Shown: positions 55,101-63,622 of the stretch, piece by piece
Layout: the number at the start of each line of letters is the position of its first letter
Numbering within the stretch: the stretch's first letter is position 1
NCBI GenBank assembly: GCA_963739375.1
Contig: CAVUAF010000018.1
Location: forward strand, 186,001 to 250,000
Length of the DNA: 64,000 bases
Direction: 5' to 3'
DNA from: CAVUAF01 sp963739375
Lineage (GTDB): Bacteria; Acidobacteriota; Terriglobia; Terriglobales; Acidobacteriaceae
Notes under the pieces: generated by a model
Databases searched by the model: none
The model's input: only the letters and a program-made list of their open reading frames with translations
Told to the model about the DNA's origin: nothing
Position numbers and translations under genes: made by a program

Positions 55101-55594
55101 CCTTCAATCGCCCTGCGGGCTCGATCATCGCGGGACTGCCTTCAATCGCCCTGCGGGTTCGATCATCGCTGGGCTGCCTTCAATCGCCCTGCGGGCTCGA
55201 TCATCGCCGGGCTGCCTTCAATCGCCCTGCGGGCTCGATCATCGCTGGGCTGCCTTCAATCGCCCTGCGGGTTCGATCATCGCTGGGCTGCCTTCAATCG
55301 CCCTGCGGGCTCGATCATCGCCGGGCTGCCTTCAATCGCCCTGCGGGCTCGATCATCGCTGGGCTGCCTTCAATCGCCCTGCGGGTTCGATTATCGCTGG
55401 GCTGCCTTCAATCGCCCTGCGGGCTCGATCATCGCTGGGCTGCCTTCAATCGCCCTGCGGGCTCGATCATCGCTGGGCTGCCTTCAATCGCCCTGCGGGT
55501 TCGATTATCGCTGGACTGCCTTCAATCGCCCTGCGGGCTCGATCATCGCTGGGCTGCCTTCAATCGCCCTGCGGGCTCGATCATCGCCGGGCTG
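55101..55594. repeat. Tandem array, 13 units of 38 bp, with 114-bp higher order
   Basis: CCTTCAATCGCCCTGCGGG starts at 55101 and every 38 bp to 55557. Only four positions vary between units. GGGTT replaces GGGCT in units 2, 5, 8 and 11, that is every third unit, so the array has a 114-bp period; units 2-4 and 5-7 are identical 114-bp blocks. Each unit contains a hairpin GCCC-TGC-GGGC. Plus-strand frames are open through the array because 114 is a multiple of 3, but there is no start with a ribosome binding site and I do not call a gene. No spacers, so not CRISPR. Confidence 0.97.
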
Positions 55595-55716
55595 CGACCC
55601 TAGCGGTCGAGCCGTGCCCTGATACTTCCCAGACGAGCAAGAGCGGCTCGTCTGGGGTACCCCATGCGGCGACATCCAGCGCCACAAACCCGGCCGAGGG
55701 CGGCCGGGCTACACCT
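55595..55716. repeat. REP-like hairpins after the 38-bp array
   Basis: CCCAGACGAGC (55628-55638) pairs with GCTCGTCTGGG (55646-55656). A second hairpin CCCGGCC-gagggc-GGCCGGG lies at about 55689-55708 and resembles those at 3251, 9214 and 61413. Confidence 0.8.
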
Positions 55717-55939
55717 CCCTCGCTACGCTCGGGATGACAAGAACGAAGCTGCTGGCTGCTCGCTGTTGGCTGAAAAAGCAGATCCCTCGCTACGCTCGGG
55801 ATGACAAGAAAGAAGCTGCTGGCTGCTAGCTGTTGGCTGAAAAAGCAGATCCCTCGCTACGCTCGGGATGACAAGAAAGAAGCTGCTGGCTGCTAGCTGT
55901 TGGCTGAAAAAGCAGATCCCTCGCTACGCTCGGGATGAC
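55717..55939. repeat. Tandem array, 67-bp unit, about 3.3 copies
   Basis: CCCTCGCTACGCTCGGGATGACAA begins units at 55717, 55784, 55851 and 55918, spacing exactly 67. Each unit combines the hairpin-like CTCGCTACGCTCGGGATGAC with GCTGGCTGCTAGCTGTTGGCTG heptads and AAAAAGCAGAT. Copies 2 and 3 are almost identical. Confidence 0.92.
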
Positions 55940-55990
55940 AATTCCTAAGACAGAATCAGCAATCACTAATCACAAATCACCAATCACAAA
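55940..55990. repeat. AATCACAAATCACC repeat
   Basis: Units CAATCACTAATCACAAATCACCAATCACAAATC, period 7; the complement of the GATTTGT family. It ends at the stop of the TonB-like gene. Confidence 0.8.
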
Positions 55991-57736
55991 TCAGAAGGGG
56001 AGCTTGCGGCTGCGGAAGGGAATCTGCACCACCGCCTCGAGCGCCACGGTGGCGCCGTTCTTGCGTGCGGGAGTGAAATGCCACTGGGCGAGGGCGAGGC
56101 GGGCGCTTTCGTCGAGGCGGGTGTCGATGCCGTGGAGGACGCGGACGGCGGTGACGCTGCCGTCGGCGCGAATGACAGCGTAGAGCGTCACCGTGCCTTC
56201 CAGGTGCTCGCGCAGGAGTTCGGCGGGATACGCGGGGTCCACCTTGAAGGTGGCGACCGGAGCGATGAGCTCGCCGGTGCTGGTCTCTTTCATTTCCGCG
56301 AAGCGGACGATGCAGCTTCCCCCCACCGAGCCGAGGTTCGGCATGTTCAGCGACATGGAGTAGTACTTGCGCGGGCCAAAGACCTCGTCCTGCACGGGCG
56401 GGGCGCCGGGGGCGGTCTGGCGGGCGATGTCGGCGGCGCGGGTCGGGATGGAGGCGAAGAGGTTGGGGCGGAGGGCGGCGTGGGCGGCCGCCGGCGGCGT
56501 GGGCAGGGCCACGGTGGGGACAGCGGAAGCGGTGCGGGCCCCCGGAGCGGCGGCGATGGTCACGCCGCTGCCGGCGGGCGCGGAGCCGGGCGGCGGTGCG
56601 GCTTCGGAGGAGGAATCGCCGCTCAGGTCGGGCGTGCCCGGGGCGTCGGCGCGTCCTTGCGGGGAAAGCGCGAACTCGCCGGCGCGGCTGCCGCCGGGAA
56701 GCTCGATGGGGCCGCGCGGTGTCGCCGGCTCAAGACCTACCGCGAGCAGGCGCGCGCCGGAAGCAGCGCCGGGGACGACGACGGGAGGCGGGGGCGGAAG
56801 CGCCGCGCCGGTGGCGGCGGTGGGGACATTCACCTGATCGAGGCGGCGGACAACGCCGCTGGCGGAGGCGGCGGGCTGCACGACGTCGGCGGCACGGCCG
56901 GGAAGCTGCAGGCGGGCGAGATCGCGGCTGAGGTCGCGACCAGGAGCGCGCGGCGGCGGCGCGATGGGGTCACCGGTGGGGACGCCGACGTGCAGGCGCG
57001 CCAGGTCGCGCCCGGAGGTCTGGACGGGGGGCGCGATAACCTCGCCCAGGGGCAGCACGCGAGTTTTCGCAAGGTCGCGGGCGACGACGCGGGGTGCGGG
57101 CGCGACGACTTCGCGCGGCAGGAGCGGCGCCGCCAACTGGTGCAGCTGGCGCTGGGTGGCGGCGGCGGGCACGGGCGGAGCGATAACGCCGGCGACGAGG
57201 TTGGGGAGCGGACGGTCGTCGCGCAGCAGCTGCGGGCTGACGGGATCGACGATGGTCTGGCGGAAGTTGTCGGGCCGCGGCGGCAGCGAGAGGATCTCCT
57301 GACGGGCCAGGCGTGGGGCACCTTTACGAGCCCGGTGCGGTGCGGGGCGGGGAGCGGCGGGAGCGGGTGCGGTCACCGCGGGCAGATACTCGGAGATGCT
57401 GTAGTAGGCGATGGTGGTGCGGCGGAAGGCGCGGGCCTGGGTCAGGGCCGGTCGGGGCACGATGATGCCGAGGTAGACCACGGCGGCGGCGATCAGGTGC
57501 AAGAGCAAGGATTCGGCGAAGCTGCGCGTGGGTAGGCGCGAGGCGACGAAGACGTCGTCCCAGAAGTCGGCGGGCGGCGAGGTGAGGCGGAGCAGGCGGG
57601 CGTCGCGTCCGAAGAGCAGGTCGAGAAAGTTGCGCAGGAAGACCCGCGGCCAGGGTTCGAGCTCGATCAGCAGGCGGGGGACGTACTCCGGGGCCGGACA
57701 GGATGGCTGTTGCAGCGGAGACGTCTCAGGTACCAT
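55991..57736 (-). CDS. TonB-like energy transducer protein, Pro/Ala-rich
   Basis: 581 residues from ATG 57736. One transmembrane helix (ESLLLHLIAAAVVYLGIIVP) near 80-100, a very long Pro/Ala/Val-rich periplasmic spacer from about 115 to 470 with repeated APRVVARDLAKTRVLPLGEVIAPP-like units (VIAPPV, APPRAPGRDL), then a C-terminal TonB domain: DPAYPAELLREHLEGTVTLYAVIRADGSVTAVRVLHG in parts and ALAQWHFTPARKNG. The long spacer could span a thick periplasm. ExbB/ExbD are not in the window. The start lacks a clear ribosome binding site. Confidence 0.85.
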   Translation of the reverse strand: MVPETSPLQQPSCPAPEYVPRLLIELEPWPRVFLRNFLDLLFGRDARLLRLTSPPADFWDDVFVASRLPTRSFAESLLLHLIAAAVVYLGIIVPRPALTQARAFRRTTIAYYSISEYLPAVTAPAPAAPRPAPHRARKGAPRLARQEILSLPPRPDNFRQTIVDPVSPQLLRDDRPLPNLVAGVIAPPVPAAATQRQLHQLAAPLLPREVVAPAPRVVARDLAKTRVLPLGEVIAPPVQTSGRDLARLHVGVPTGDPIAPPPRAPGRDLSRDLARLQLPGRAADVVQPAASASGVVRRLDQVNVPTAATGAALPPPPPVVVPGAASGARLLAVGLEPATPRGPIELPGGSRAGEFALSPQGRADAPGTPDLSGDSSSEAAPPPGSAPAGSGVTIAAAPGARTASAVPTVALPTPPAAAHAALRPNLFASIPTRAADIARQTAPGAPPVQDEVFGPRKYYSMSLNMPNLGSVGGSCIVRFAEMKETSTGELIAPVATFKVDPAYPAELLREHLEGTVTLYAVIRADGSVTAVRVLHGIDTRLDESARLALAQWHFTPARKNGATVALEAVVQIPFRSRKLPF

Positions 57737-57906
57737 GACAAACCGAGCCGATGCGGCACTGCCGCGCAAGGCGCAGGGTGGCGCGATTATAGACCGGGAA
57801 AGCGGGCGGCCAGAGATGACTTTCTGGCGTCGCGCGTGCGCGCGTGGCTGGGAAACACCGGGGACGAAACCCGGCGCGGCGGTATCCCATCCCAAATAGC
57901 TGTGCC

Positions 57907-58407
57907 ATGAAGGGCAAGACGACAAGAGCCGGCGTCGCGATGGCGTTGTTGCTGCTGCTGCTGGCGGGCGCGGCGGGGCAGTCGCGGAAACGCACGCAGC
58001 AACTGGAAGAGGACATCTCGGGGACCTACAGCTTCCTGCAAGAGGGCGAGTTCGTGCAGATCGACGTGCAGGAAGGCAAGGTGGGGGGCTTCGTGTCGCG
58101 CTACGGCACGGGGGAGAGCGACAAGGGTTCGTTCCTCGACCACTTCATGAAAGACGGGACTTTGAAGGGCGACCAGCTGAGCTGGGAGACGCAGCCGGTG
58201 CACGGCGTGTGGTACACGTTCCAGGGACGCGTGGAGCGCGGCGAGGCGAAAAGCAAGGCGCAGGAAGGGTATTACGTGCTGCGGGGGACGCTGACGGAGT
58301 ACACGACGGACGCGGAGAAGAAAGTGTCGGCGCGGGCGCACGAGGTGGCCTTCAAGTCCTTCCCGGAAGAAGAGGAAGAAGAGAAGAAGCCGCCGGGGGA
58401 TTGGTGA
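57907..58407 (+). CDS. Hypothetical exported protein
   Basis: 166 residues from ATG 57907; signal peptide GVAMALLLLLLAGAAGQ. Body begins EEDISGTYSFLQEGEFVQIDV and continues with FVSRYGTGESDKGSFLDHF, WETQPVHGVWYTFQGRVERG in parts and YYVLRGTLTEY, a beta-rich fold of a type common in acidobacteria. The last residues (EEEEEEKKPPGDW) are acidic. The final codons GAT TGG TGA lie in the GATTTGC repeat. Function unknown. Confidence 0.75.
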   Translation: MKGKTTRAGVAMALLLLLLAGAAGQSRKRTQQLEEDISGTYSFLQEGEFVQIDVQEGKVGGFVSRYGTGESDKGSFLDHFMKDGTLKGDQLSWETQPVHGVWYTFQGRVERGEAKSKAQEGYYVLRGTLTEYTTDAEKKVSARAHEVAFKSFPEEEEEEKKPPGDW

Positions 58408-58450
58408 TTTGCGATTTATGACTTGCGATTTGTGATTTGCGAGTTGTAAT
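58400..58450. repeat. GATTTGC heptad repeat overlapping a stop codon
   Basis: Units GATTGGT, GATTTGC, GATTTAT, GACTTGC, GATTTGT, GATTTGC, GAGTTGT. The first two encode the last residues and TGA stop of the preceding gene. Confidence 0.85.
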
Positions 58451-58554
58451 CGGCAGGGGAGCGAGAAAAGTCGTGCCGCCGCGATTGCCGCCCGCAAGAT
58501 GCCGGCCCGATGGCGCAGAACTTCCCCAGCGCCAATCACCCATCAGCCATGCCT

Positions 58555-59220
58555 TCAGCTCATCAGCCGATGGTTGATGGCGAAGAGGGCGAGTTCCAAG
58601 CGATTGGCGACGCCGGTCTTATCGAAGATGCTGGTCAGGTGGTGCTTGACCGTGTCTTCGCTGAGGGAGAAGCGCTGGGCGATCTCGCGGTTGGTGCAGC
58701 CCTCGGCAATGGCGGCGACGATCTCCAGTTCGCGATGGGTGAGGCCAAAAGGTTTCTCCTTCTTGCCACCGGCGGCGCCCGCCAGTTGCGCCTTCAGATA
58801 TTCGGTGAGACTGGGGACACTCTCGCGTCCCACCCAGGCGGCGCCGTCCATGACGGCGCGAATACTGGTGAGCAGCACCTGAGTCGCGGAGTCCTTGAGG
58901 ACCACGCCGCGGGCCCCCGCCTGCAGCGCTTCCAGGATCTGGGGTGTCTCGACCGCAGCGGTGAGCAGGATGGTGCGCACCGGCGCGCGCTCACGCGCGA
59001 GTTGGCGCAACGCCTCCAGGCCGGGACAGCGGGGCATGGCGAGGTCGAGCAGCAGGATATCGGGCTGGAGCTGCTGCACCAGGGCCACGGTTTCGTTGCC
59101 GTCGGCGGCCTCGCCCGCGACCACGAAACCGGCTTCGGCCTCGAGCAGACGTCGCAGACCGTCGCGGAAGATGGGGTGATCGTCGGCAATGAGGATGCGG
59201 ATGGTCGGATTATCCGGCAT
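58555..59220 (-). CDS. NarL/LuxR-type response regulator
   Basis: 221 residues from ATG 59220, overlapping the end of the kinase gene by 11 nt. Receiver: IRILIADDHPIFRDGL with the acidic pair, LLLDLAMP with the phosphoacceptor Asp near 58, TILLTAA and VVLKDS with the Lys near 108. C-terminal LuxR helix-turn-helix: LTHRELEIVAAIAEGCTNREIAQRFSLSEDTVKHHL in parts near 155. Cognate of the neighbouring histidine kinase. Confidence 0.96.
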   Translation of the reverse strand: MPDNPTIRILIADDHPIFRDGLRRLLEAEAGFVVAGEAADGNETVALVQQLQPDILLLDLAMPRCPGLEALRQLARERAPVRTILLTAAVETPQILEALQAGARGVVLKDSATQVLLTSIRAVMDGAAWVGRESVPSLTEYLKAQLAGAAGGKKEKPFGLTHRELEIVAAIAEGCTNREIAQRFSLSEDTVKHHLTSIFDKTGVANRLELALFAINHRLMS

Positions 59221-60991
59221 AGGTAGCACGCGCAGCGCGGGGCACGGTGATTGCGATGCGGGTGCCCTCGCCTGCCTTTGAATACACCTGCAGGCGTGCG
59301 CCAATCAACTGGGCACGCTCCCGCAAGATGGCCGGGGGTGACTGCAGCCCGTCGCCGTTCATGGGCGTGGCGGCTGCCGGGAAGCCGCGGCCGTTGTCTT
59401 CCACGACCAATTGCCAGCCGGTTTCGCCGCGGGCAATGCGCACCGTGACGACGGTGGCGGCGGCATGGCGGCGCACGTTGACAAGCGCCTCCTGGGTCAT
59501 GCGCGCCAGCTCCCGGCAGACGCGGCCGGGGAAGGGCACGTCTTCGAGTTCGGAGACGAAGCGGGCGTCGATGCCGGTGTCGCGGTGGAAGCGGTCGACG
59601 GTATCGGCGATGAACTCCACCAGGTCGTTGGGGCCGATGTCGACGGGCCGGATCTGCTGCATCAAGTCGCGCAAGCTGGTGACTTCCTGGCGCAGGATTT
59701 CCTGGATGCGACCGAGTTCGCCGGCCATGGGCGAAGCCGTATCGGCGCACTTGCGGCGCAGGACATCCACCTGCATTTCGGCGGAGATGAGCGACTGGAT
59801 GGCGCCATCGTGGAGTTCGCGGGCGGCGCGAGCGCGCTCGATGGCGCCGGCGCGGCTGCGCAAGCGGCGCACCAAGTAGAGGTTGTAGACGGCGGTGCCG
59901 AGCTGTTGGAAGAGCTTGCGGACAAAGCGCAACTCGCGCACCGGGGCGGCCTGGAGGCGGGGATCGGGGAGCAGGAGGCGGCCGGACCAGGATTCGCCGA
60001 AGCTGAAATCGACGGCCAGGAGGGATTGGGCTTGCGTCCCCAGAGGCGCGGGCACGGGGAGCGCATAGGACTCGCGGCGCTGATGGCCATGGGCGTCGAG
60101 GAGAACGACGGGCCAGGGTACAGCGGCGCCGCCGGGTGGGCGGGTCGCCAGCCAGGCGGCGCCCGCCGCCGGGAAGAGAAAGCCGGCGGCCGCGTCGGGG
60201 TCGAGCTCGGCGAGCTGCAGCTCGGGCTGCGGTTCGCGAGGGCGCGACAACGTCCAGAGATAGAACTGGCCGCTGTTGCCGTCGCGCACGGCGATGAAGA
60301 CGCGCGGCACGTCGAACAGCCTGGCGACCTCCGTCATCACCGTGAGGACGGTGGCGGAGAGGCTGTGCTCAACACTGGCGACGCGTTCGGTGAGGCGCGA
60401 AATGAAGAGATTCTCGGCGCGGAGCTGCTTTTCATCCTGCGCGGCATAGCCGATCAAGACCCCCATCAGCAGCAGGTAAGAAGCGCGGATGATGAGGCGA
60501 TTCAAGTCGAACTCGCCCTCGACCAGATGCACATTGCCGCTCGACGAGAGCACCAGGGCCTCGATGGCGAGCACGCCAATGGCGGTCAGGGCCGTGGCGA
60601 GCGAAGCCAGGAAGCCCCAGCGGAAGGCGGCACACAGCAGCGCGAAGAAGAACAACAGGAAGAAGGGGCTGTTGGGACCGGTGGTAAACAGCGAGACTGC
60701 GGCGGCCCACAGGATGTCAACGGACTGAAGGGCGACGAGGAGGCCGGTGCTGAGGCGGCCGCGCAGCTGGACGTAAAACAGCGCCGCAAGGCTGTGAGCG
60801 ACGTAAAACAGGAGGAGGCCATACGTCAGTTGCCCATAACGCGCGGGCTCCGTCGGGTCAAGATAGATGGCCACCAGGGAAGCGACCGCCAAGAACACAC
60901 GCGAGCCGGCCAGGACCATCTCGGAGCGCTGGCGCTCGAGCGGGTCCTGGGGGACGGCGAAGCGGCGCTGACGTAAGAAATCGAATAACAC
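59210..60991 (-). CDS. Histidine kinase, HisKA_3 (NarX/DegS type), membrane
   Basis: About 593 residues from GTG 60991; the frame is open further upstream without protein-like sequence, so the start is approximate. Five to six hydrophobic segments in the first 210 residues, then a GAF-like domain (SATVLTVMTEVARLFDVPRVFIAV in parts), the HisKA_3 phosphoacceptor in ARELHDGAIQSLISAEM near 393, and an HATPase with EALVNVRRHA, VEDNGRGFP and AGEGTRIAITVP. It partners the downstream NarL-type regulator. Signal unknown. Confidence 0.93.
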   Translation of the reverse strand: MLFDFLRQRRFAVPQDPLERQRSEMVLAGSRVFLAVASLVAIYLDPTEPARYGQLTYGLLLFYVAHSLAALFYVQLRGRLSTGLLVALQSVDILWAAAVSLFTTGPNSPFFLLFFFALLCAAFRWGFLASLATALTAIGVLAIEALVLSSSGNVHLVEGEFDLNRLIIRASYLLLMGVLIGYAAQDEKQLRAENLFISRLTERVASVEHSLSATVLTVMTEVARLFDVPRVFIAVRDGNSGQFYLWTLSRPREPQPELQLAELDPDAAAGFLFPAAGAAWLATRPPGGAAVPWPVVLLDAHGHQRRESYALPVPAPLGTQAQSLLAVDFSFGESWSGRLLLPDPRLQAAPVRELRFVRKLFQQLGTAVYNLYLVRRLRSRAGAIERARAARELHDGAIQSLISAEMQVDVLRRKCADTASPMAGELGRIQEILRQEVTSLRDLMQQIRPVDIGPNDLVEFIADTVDRFHRDTGIDARFVSELEDVPFPGRVCRELARMTQEALVNVRRHAAATVVTVRIARGETGWQLVVEDNGRGFPAAATPMNGDGLQSPPAILRERAQLIGARLQVYSKAGEGTRIAITVPRAARATYAG

Positions 60992-61471
60992 CGTAGTGCC
61001 TGAATGGAGCAGCACGAAAGTGCTGCGATTATCGCCGAAGTTGCACGAGCAGCAAAGCAACAACGGTGGGAGTGTGAGATAAGGATGAAACCAGGCGTTA
61101 CCGGCGTCACCGGAGGGGGTTACGGTCGCGACCTTGGCAGCGGGCCGGGCGGCGGCTACCGTAGCGGACATGTATTGGATGGATGCTCTCGTGTTCCTGT
61201 GCGGTGGTTTTGTCGCGCGCTGGCTGTGGCAACGCAGACCAGTGGCGGTCCCGGTGGCGTCGAGGCGACGCCCTCGGGCGTAAGGGGCGGGGCCGGCGAT
61301 CACTTTCGCGGGCGCAAGCGTGCGCGTGCCGCGGTCCTGTGCGGTGACAGGATTAAGGGTGTGCGGCCCCGCTTTCCATTGCCGTGGGCGGCGCGATCAG
61401 CCGCGGTAAAGAAAGAAGCCCGGCCGAAGGCGGCCGGGCCTACGCGTCTTTGGGGAACACCTGCCACTCAA
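60992..61471. other. Gene-free gap between the kinase and ARPP-1 genes
   Basis: About 480 bp, no convincing gene. It contains a REP-like hairpin CCCGGCC-gaaggc-GGCCGGG near 61415-61436, close to the 3' end of the ARPP-1 gene, and the upstream region of the kinase gene. Confidence 0.5.
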
Positions 61472-62563
61472 TCACTGGGCCATTTTGGCGAGGTGGAGGT
61501 CGAAGCCGGTCTTAGGCAGCAGCGAGGTCAACTGGAAGACCTTGAAGCCCTCGCCAGTGATCTCCGCCTGGCGATAGACGCCGGGTTCGCTCTCGACCAC
61601 CTCGCGTTTGCCGCTTAAGTCGTCGAGGAACTTCTGTGCTTCCGCGAGGTCCACCTGGCGGCTCGAAGCCGGGGTGAGCGCCGCCTGGGCGGCGTAGGAG
61701 CGGGCCAGTTTCGGCCAGTACCGCTCGAGCAGCGCGGTGCTGGCAAAGACGTCGGCCCAGATGATTTCGCCGTTCACCGCCACCACCACGCCCACCGCGT
61801 TGCGCTGCCGGAGGTCGCGCAGGGCGCTCTGGTAGGACTGCAACAGCGGGGCGGCCACGCTTTCGACGCGCTGCTTGACGGCCTCGTTCTCCATGACGCG
61901 GGCGTAGGAGGAGGTCTGGGCGATACCTCCGGCAGCGCCGGCGGACGGGCCGGCGGCCACGGCTTTCGCCGCCAGTTCGCGAGTGCGGCCGACCTCGGCC
62001 CACACCTGCTGCTGGTTGGCGACCCCCATGGCGGTGCCGCGCACGCTGGGTTGCGCCATGGCGGAACCCATGCTGCTGAATTTCGCACTGACCGAGGTCC
62101 AGCGCCCGGGCTCGACGCAGAAGACGCCCAGGTCAATGGGCTCGGCGCCGGCGGGGACGATGCGGTCCTTGGCGATGACGCGGTCCTGCTTGCCGCCGGT
62201 GACGATCTCCCCGGCCAGCAGCAACAGCGGGCGTTTGGACTTATTGACCAGCACCAGCTGGTTTACCTGGGCGCCACTGCGGTAGTTGAAGGTGGGGGCG
62301 TGGACGTCGCCGCGAATCAGGGGCGGAGTGACGTTCCCGGCCTCGGTGATGACGACGTCGCCGTTGCGTACGCCTTCGTCGAGGGTAAGGAAGTCCGAGG
62401 TGTCGTGCACCGCCGCGGCGACGACCGGAAAGATGGTGAGGTTGCCGTGAGTGATGGGCGGCAGCACCTGGTAAGCGCGTGCTTCGCCCGCATGCACGGG
62501 TCGGACCGGAACAGTGGCCGCCAGGAGGCACACCAGGGCCGCGGCGGCAGCGATGCGAGACAT
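61472..62563 (-). CDS. ARPP-1 family exported protein
   Basis: 363 residues from ATG 62563 with GGAGG 7 nt upstream and a signal peptide (AAAAALVCLLAATVPVRPVHA). The ARPP-1 (DUF6569-type) signature is clear: THGNLTIFPVVAA near 38, LTLDEGVRNGDVVITEAG near 56, LLAGEIVTGGKQDRVIAKDRIV in parts near 118, and IDLGVFCVEPGRW near 145. Some annotation sets link this family to phosphatase-like or regulatory modules; no enzyme motif is visible. Divergent from the sigma factor gene. Confidence 0.85.
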   Translation of the reverse strand: MSRIAAAAALVCLLAATVPVRPVHAGEARAYQVLPPITHGNLTIFPVVAAAVHDTSDFLTLDEGVRNGDVVITEAGNVTPPLIRGDVHAPTFNYRSGAQVNQLVLVNKSKRPLLLLAGEIVTGGKQDRVIAKDRIVPAGAEPIDLGVFCVEPGRWTSVSAKFSSMGSAMAQPSVRGTAMGVANQQQVWAEVGRTRELAAKAVAAGPSAGAAGGIAQTSSYARVMENEAVKQRVESVAAPLLQSYQSALRDLRQRNAVGVVVAVNGEIIWADVFASTALLERYWPKLARSYAAQAALTPASSRQVDLAEAQKFLDDLSGKREVVESEPGVYRQAEITGEGFKVFQLTSLLPKTGFDLHLAKMAQ

Positions 62564-62668
62564 GATTGAACCTCCGCGAATGCTGCAAAATTTCCGGAGG
62601 CGCCTCTGTCGCGAGAACGGGGATTCCCGCACCTCTTGCAGGCAAAGTTGATACTATCGAACTACACC

Positions 62669-63586
62669 ATGACCGGCAGTGCGCGATTAGCGAGCCCCAC
62701 GTGGGCGCAGGGATTGGAGTCTCTGCTGGAGGAATTGTTCCGCAACAGCCGCGCCAGCGAGTTCGGCTTCAGCCAGGAACGGTTCAGCCGGGTGCTGCTG
62801 GACATCGGAGTGAAGTACCTGCCGCCGGGGGCCAAGCCGGCGGAGGCGCGGACGCTGCTGGCGTCGCTGCGCGTGGAAGAGCTGGCGCTGGCGCGGGGTT
62901 GCGCCAACGGGCATGACCGTGCCTGGGATGTCTTCCTCACCCGCTTCCGGGAAAAACTCTACGACGTGGCCGGGGCCATCGCGCGCGACGACGCGGTGGC
63001 GCATGAACTGGCGGACTCGCTCTACGCCAGCCTTTATGGCCTGACCGCGCGCGAGGGCGAGCGCGTCTCCAAGCTGGCGTCGTACACCGGCCGCGGCTCG
63101 CTGGAAGGCTGGCTGCGGACGGTGCTGGCCCAGGAATATGTGAACCGCTACCGGCAGCAGCGGCGACTGGTCAGCCTGGAAGAGGAAGAAGAGGCGGGGA
63201 AGCAGTTTGAGGCGCGCCCGATCGAGCCGCAGCCGGGGGCGAACCCGCGGCTGGAGGCGGCGGTGGACGAGGCGCTGGCCGCCCTGCCCGGCGAGGAGCG
63301 GCTGATCCTGGCCGCGTATTTTCTGGACGATCGCACCCTGGCGGAGATCGCGCGCGTGCTGGGGGTGCACGAATCGACCATCAGCCGCCGCATTGACAAG
63401 ATCACGCGCACGCTGCGGGGCGCCATCCTGGCAGGCCTGGAACGGCAGGGCATGAGCCGCCGGCAGGCCCAGGAGGCGCTGGAAACCGATGTTCGCGACC
63501 TGGGCGTTGACGTCCGCACCCGCCTGCAGGCGGAGCGGCAAAATCGGCAGCCGAGGACGCAAAAACCCGGGCCCGCGACGTTCTGA
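62669..63586 (+). CDS. Sigma-70 family factor, ECF-like
   Basis: 305 residues from ATG 62669. The region before residue 80 is extra. Region 2: RAWDVFLTRFREKLYDVAGAIARDDAVAHELADSLYASLYGL in parts, then YTGRGSLEGWLRTVLAQEYVNRYRQQ in parts. Region 4: ALAALPGEERLILAAYFLDDRTLAEIARVLGVHESTISRRI in parts. It is longer than classic ECF factors, like large sigma factors of acidobacteria and planctomycetes. A TACTAT box lies about 11 nt before the start. A zinc-containing anti-sigma gene follows. Confidence 0.93.
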   Translation: MTGSARLASPTWAQGLESLLEELFRNSRASEFGFSQERFSRVLLDIGVKYLPPGAKPAEARTLLASLRVEELALARGCANGHDRAWDVFLTRFREKLYDVAGAIARDDAVAHELADSLYASLYGLTAREGERVSKLASYTGRGSLEGWLRTVLAQEYVNRYRQQRRLVSLEEEEEAGKQFEARPIEPQPGANPRLEAAVDEALAALPGEERLILAAYFLDDRTLAEIARVLGVHESTISRRIDKITRTLRGAILAGLERQGMSRRQAQEALETDVRDLGVDVRTRLQAERQNRQPRTQKPGPATF

Positions 63587-63622
63587 GCCTAGAGGGATGT
63601 CGGGGTCGCACTGAGTAACGCC

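Noticed and set aside
55101..55594. CRISPR array
   Set aside because: The units are directly adjacent with no variable spacers, and no cas gene is in the window.
54992..55737. Two long open frames across the 38-bp array (about 203 and 223 codons)
   Set aside because: They are open because the unit lacks stops on this strand and 3 x 38 is divisible by 3. There is no ribosome binding site, the starts lie outside any signal, and the frames read the same repeat in different phases.
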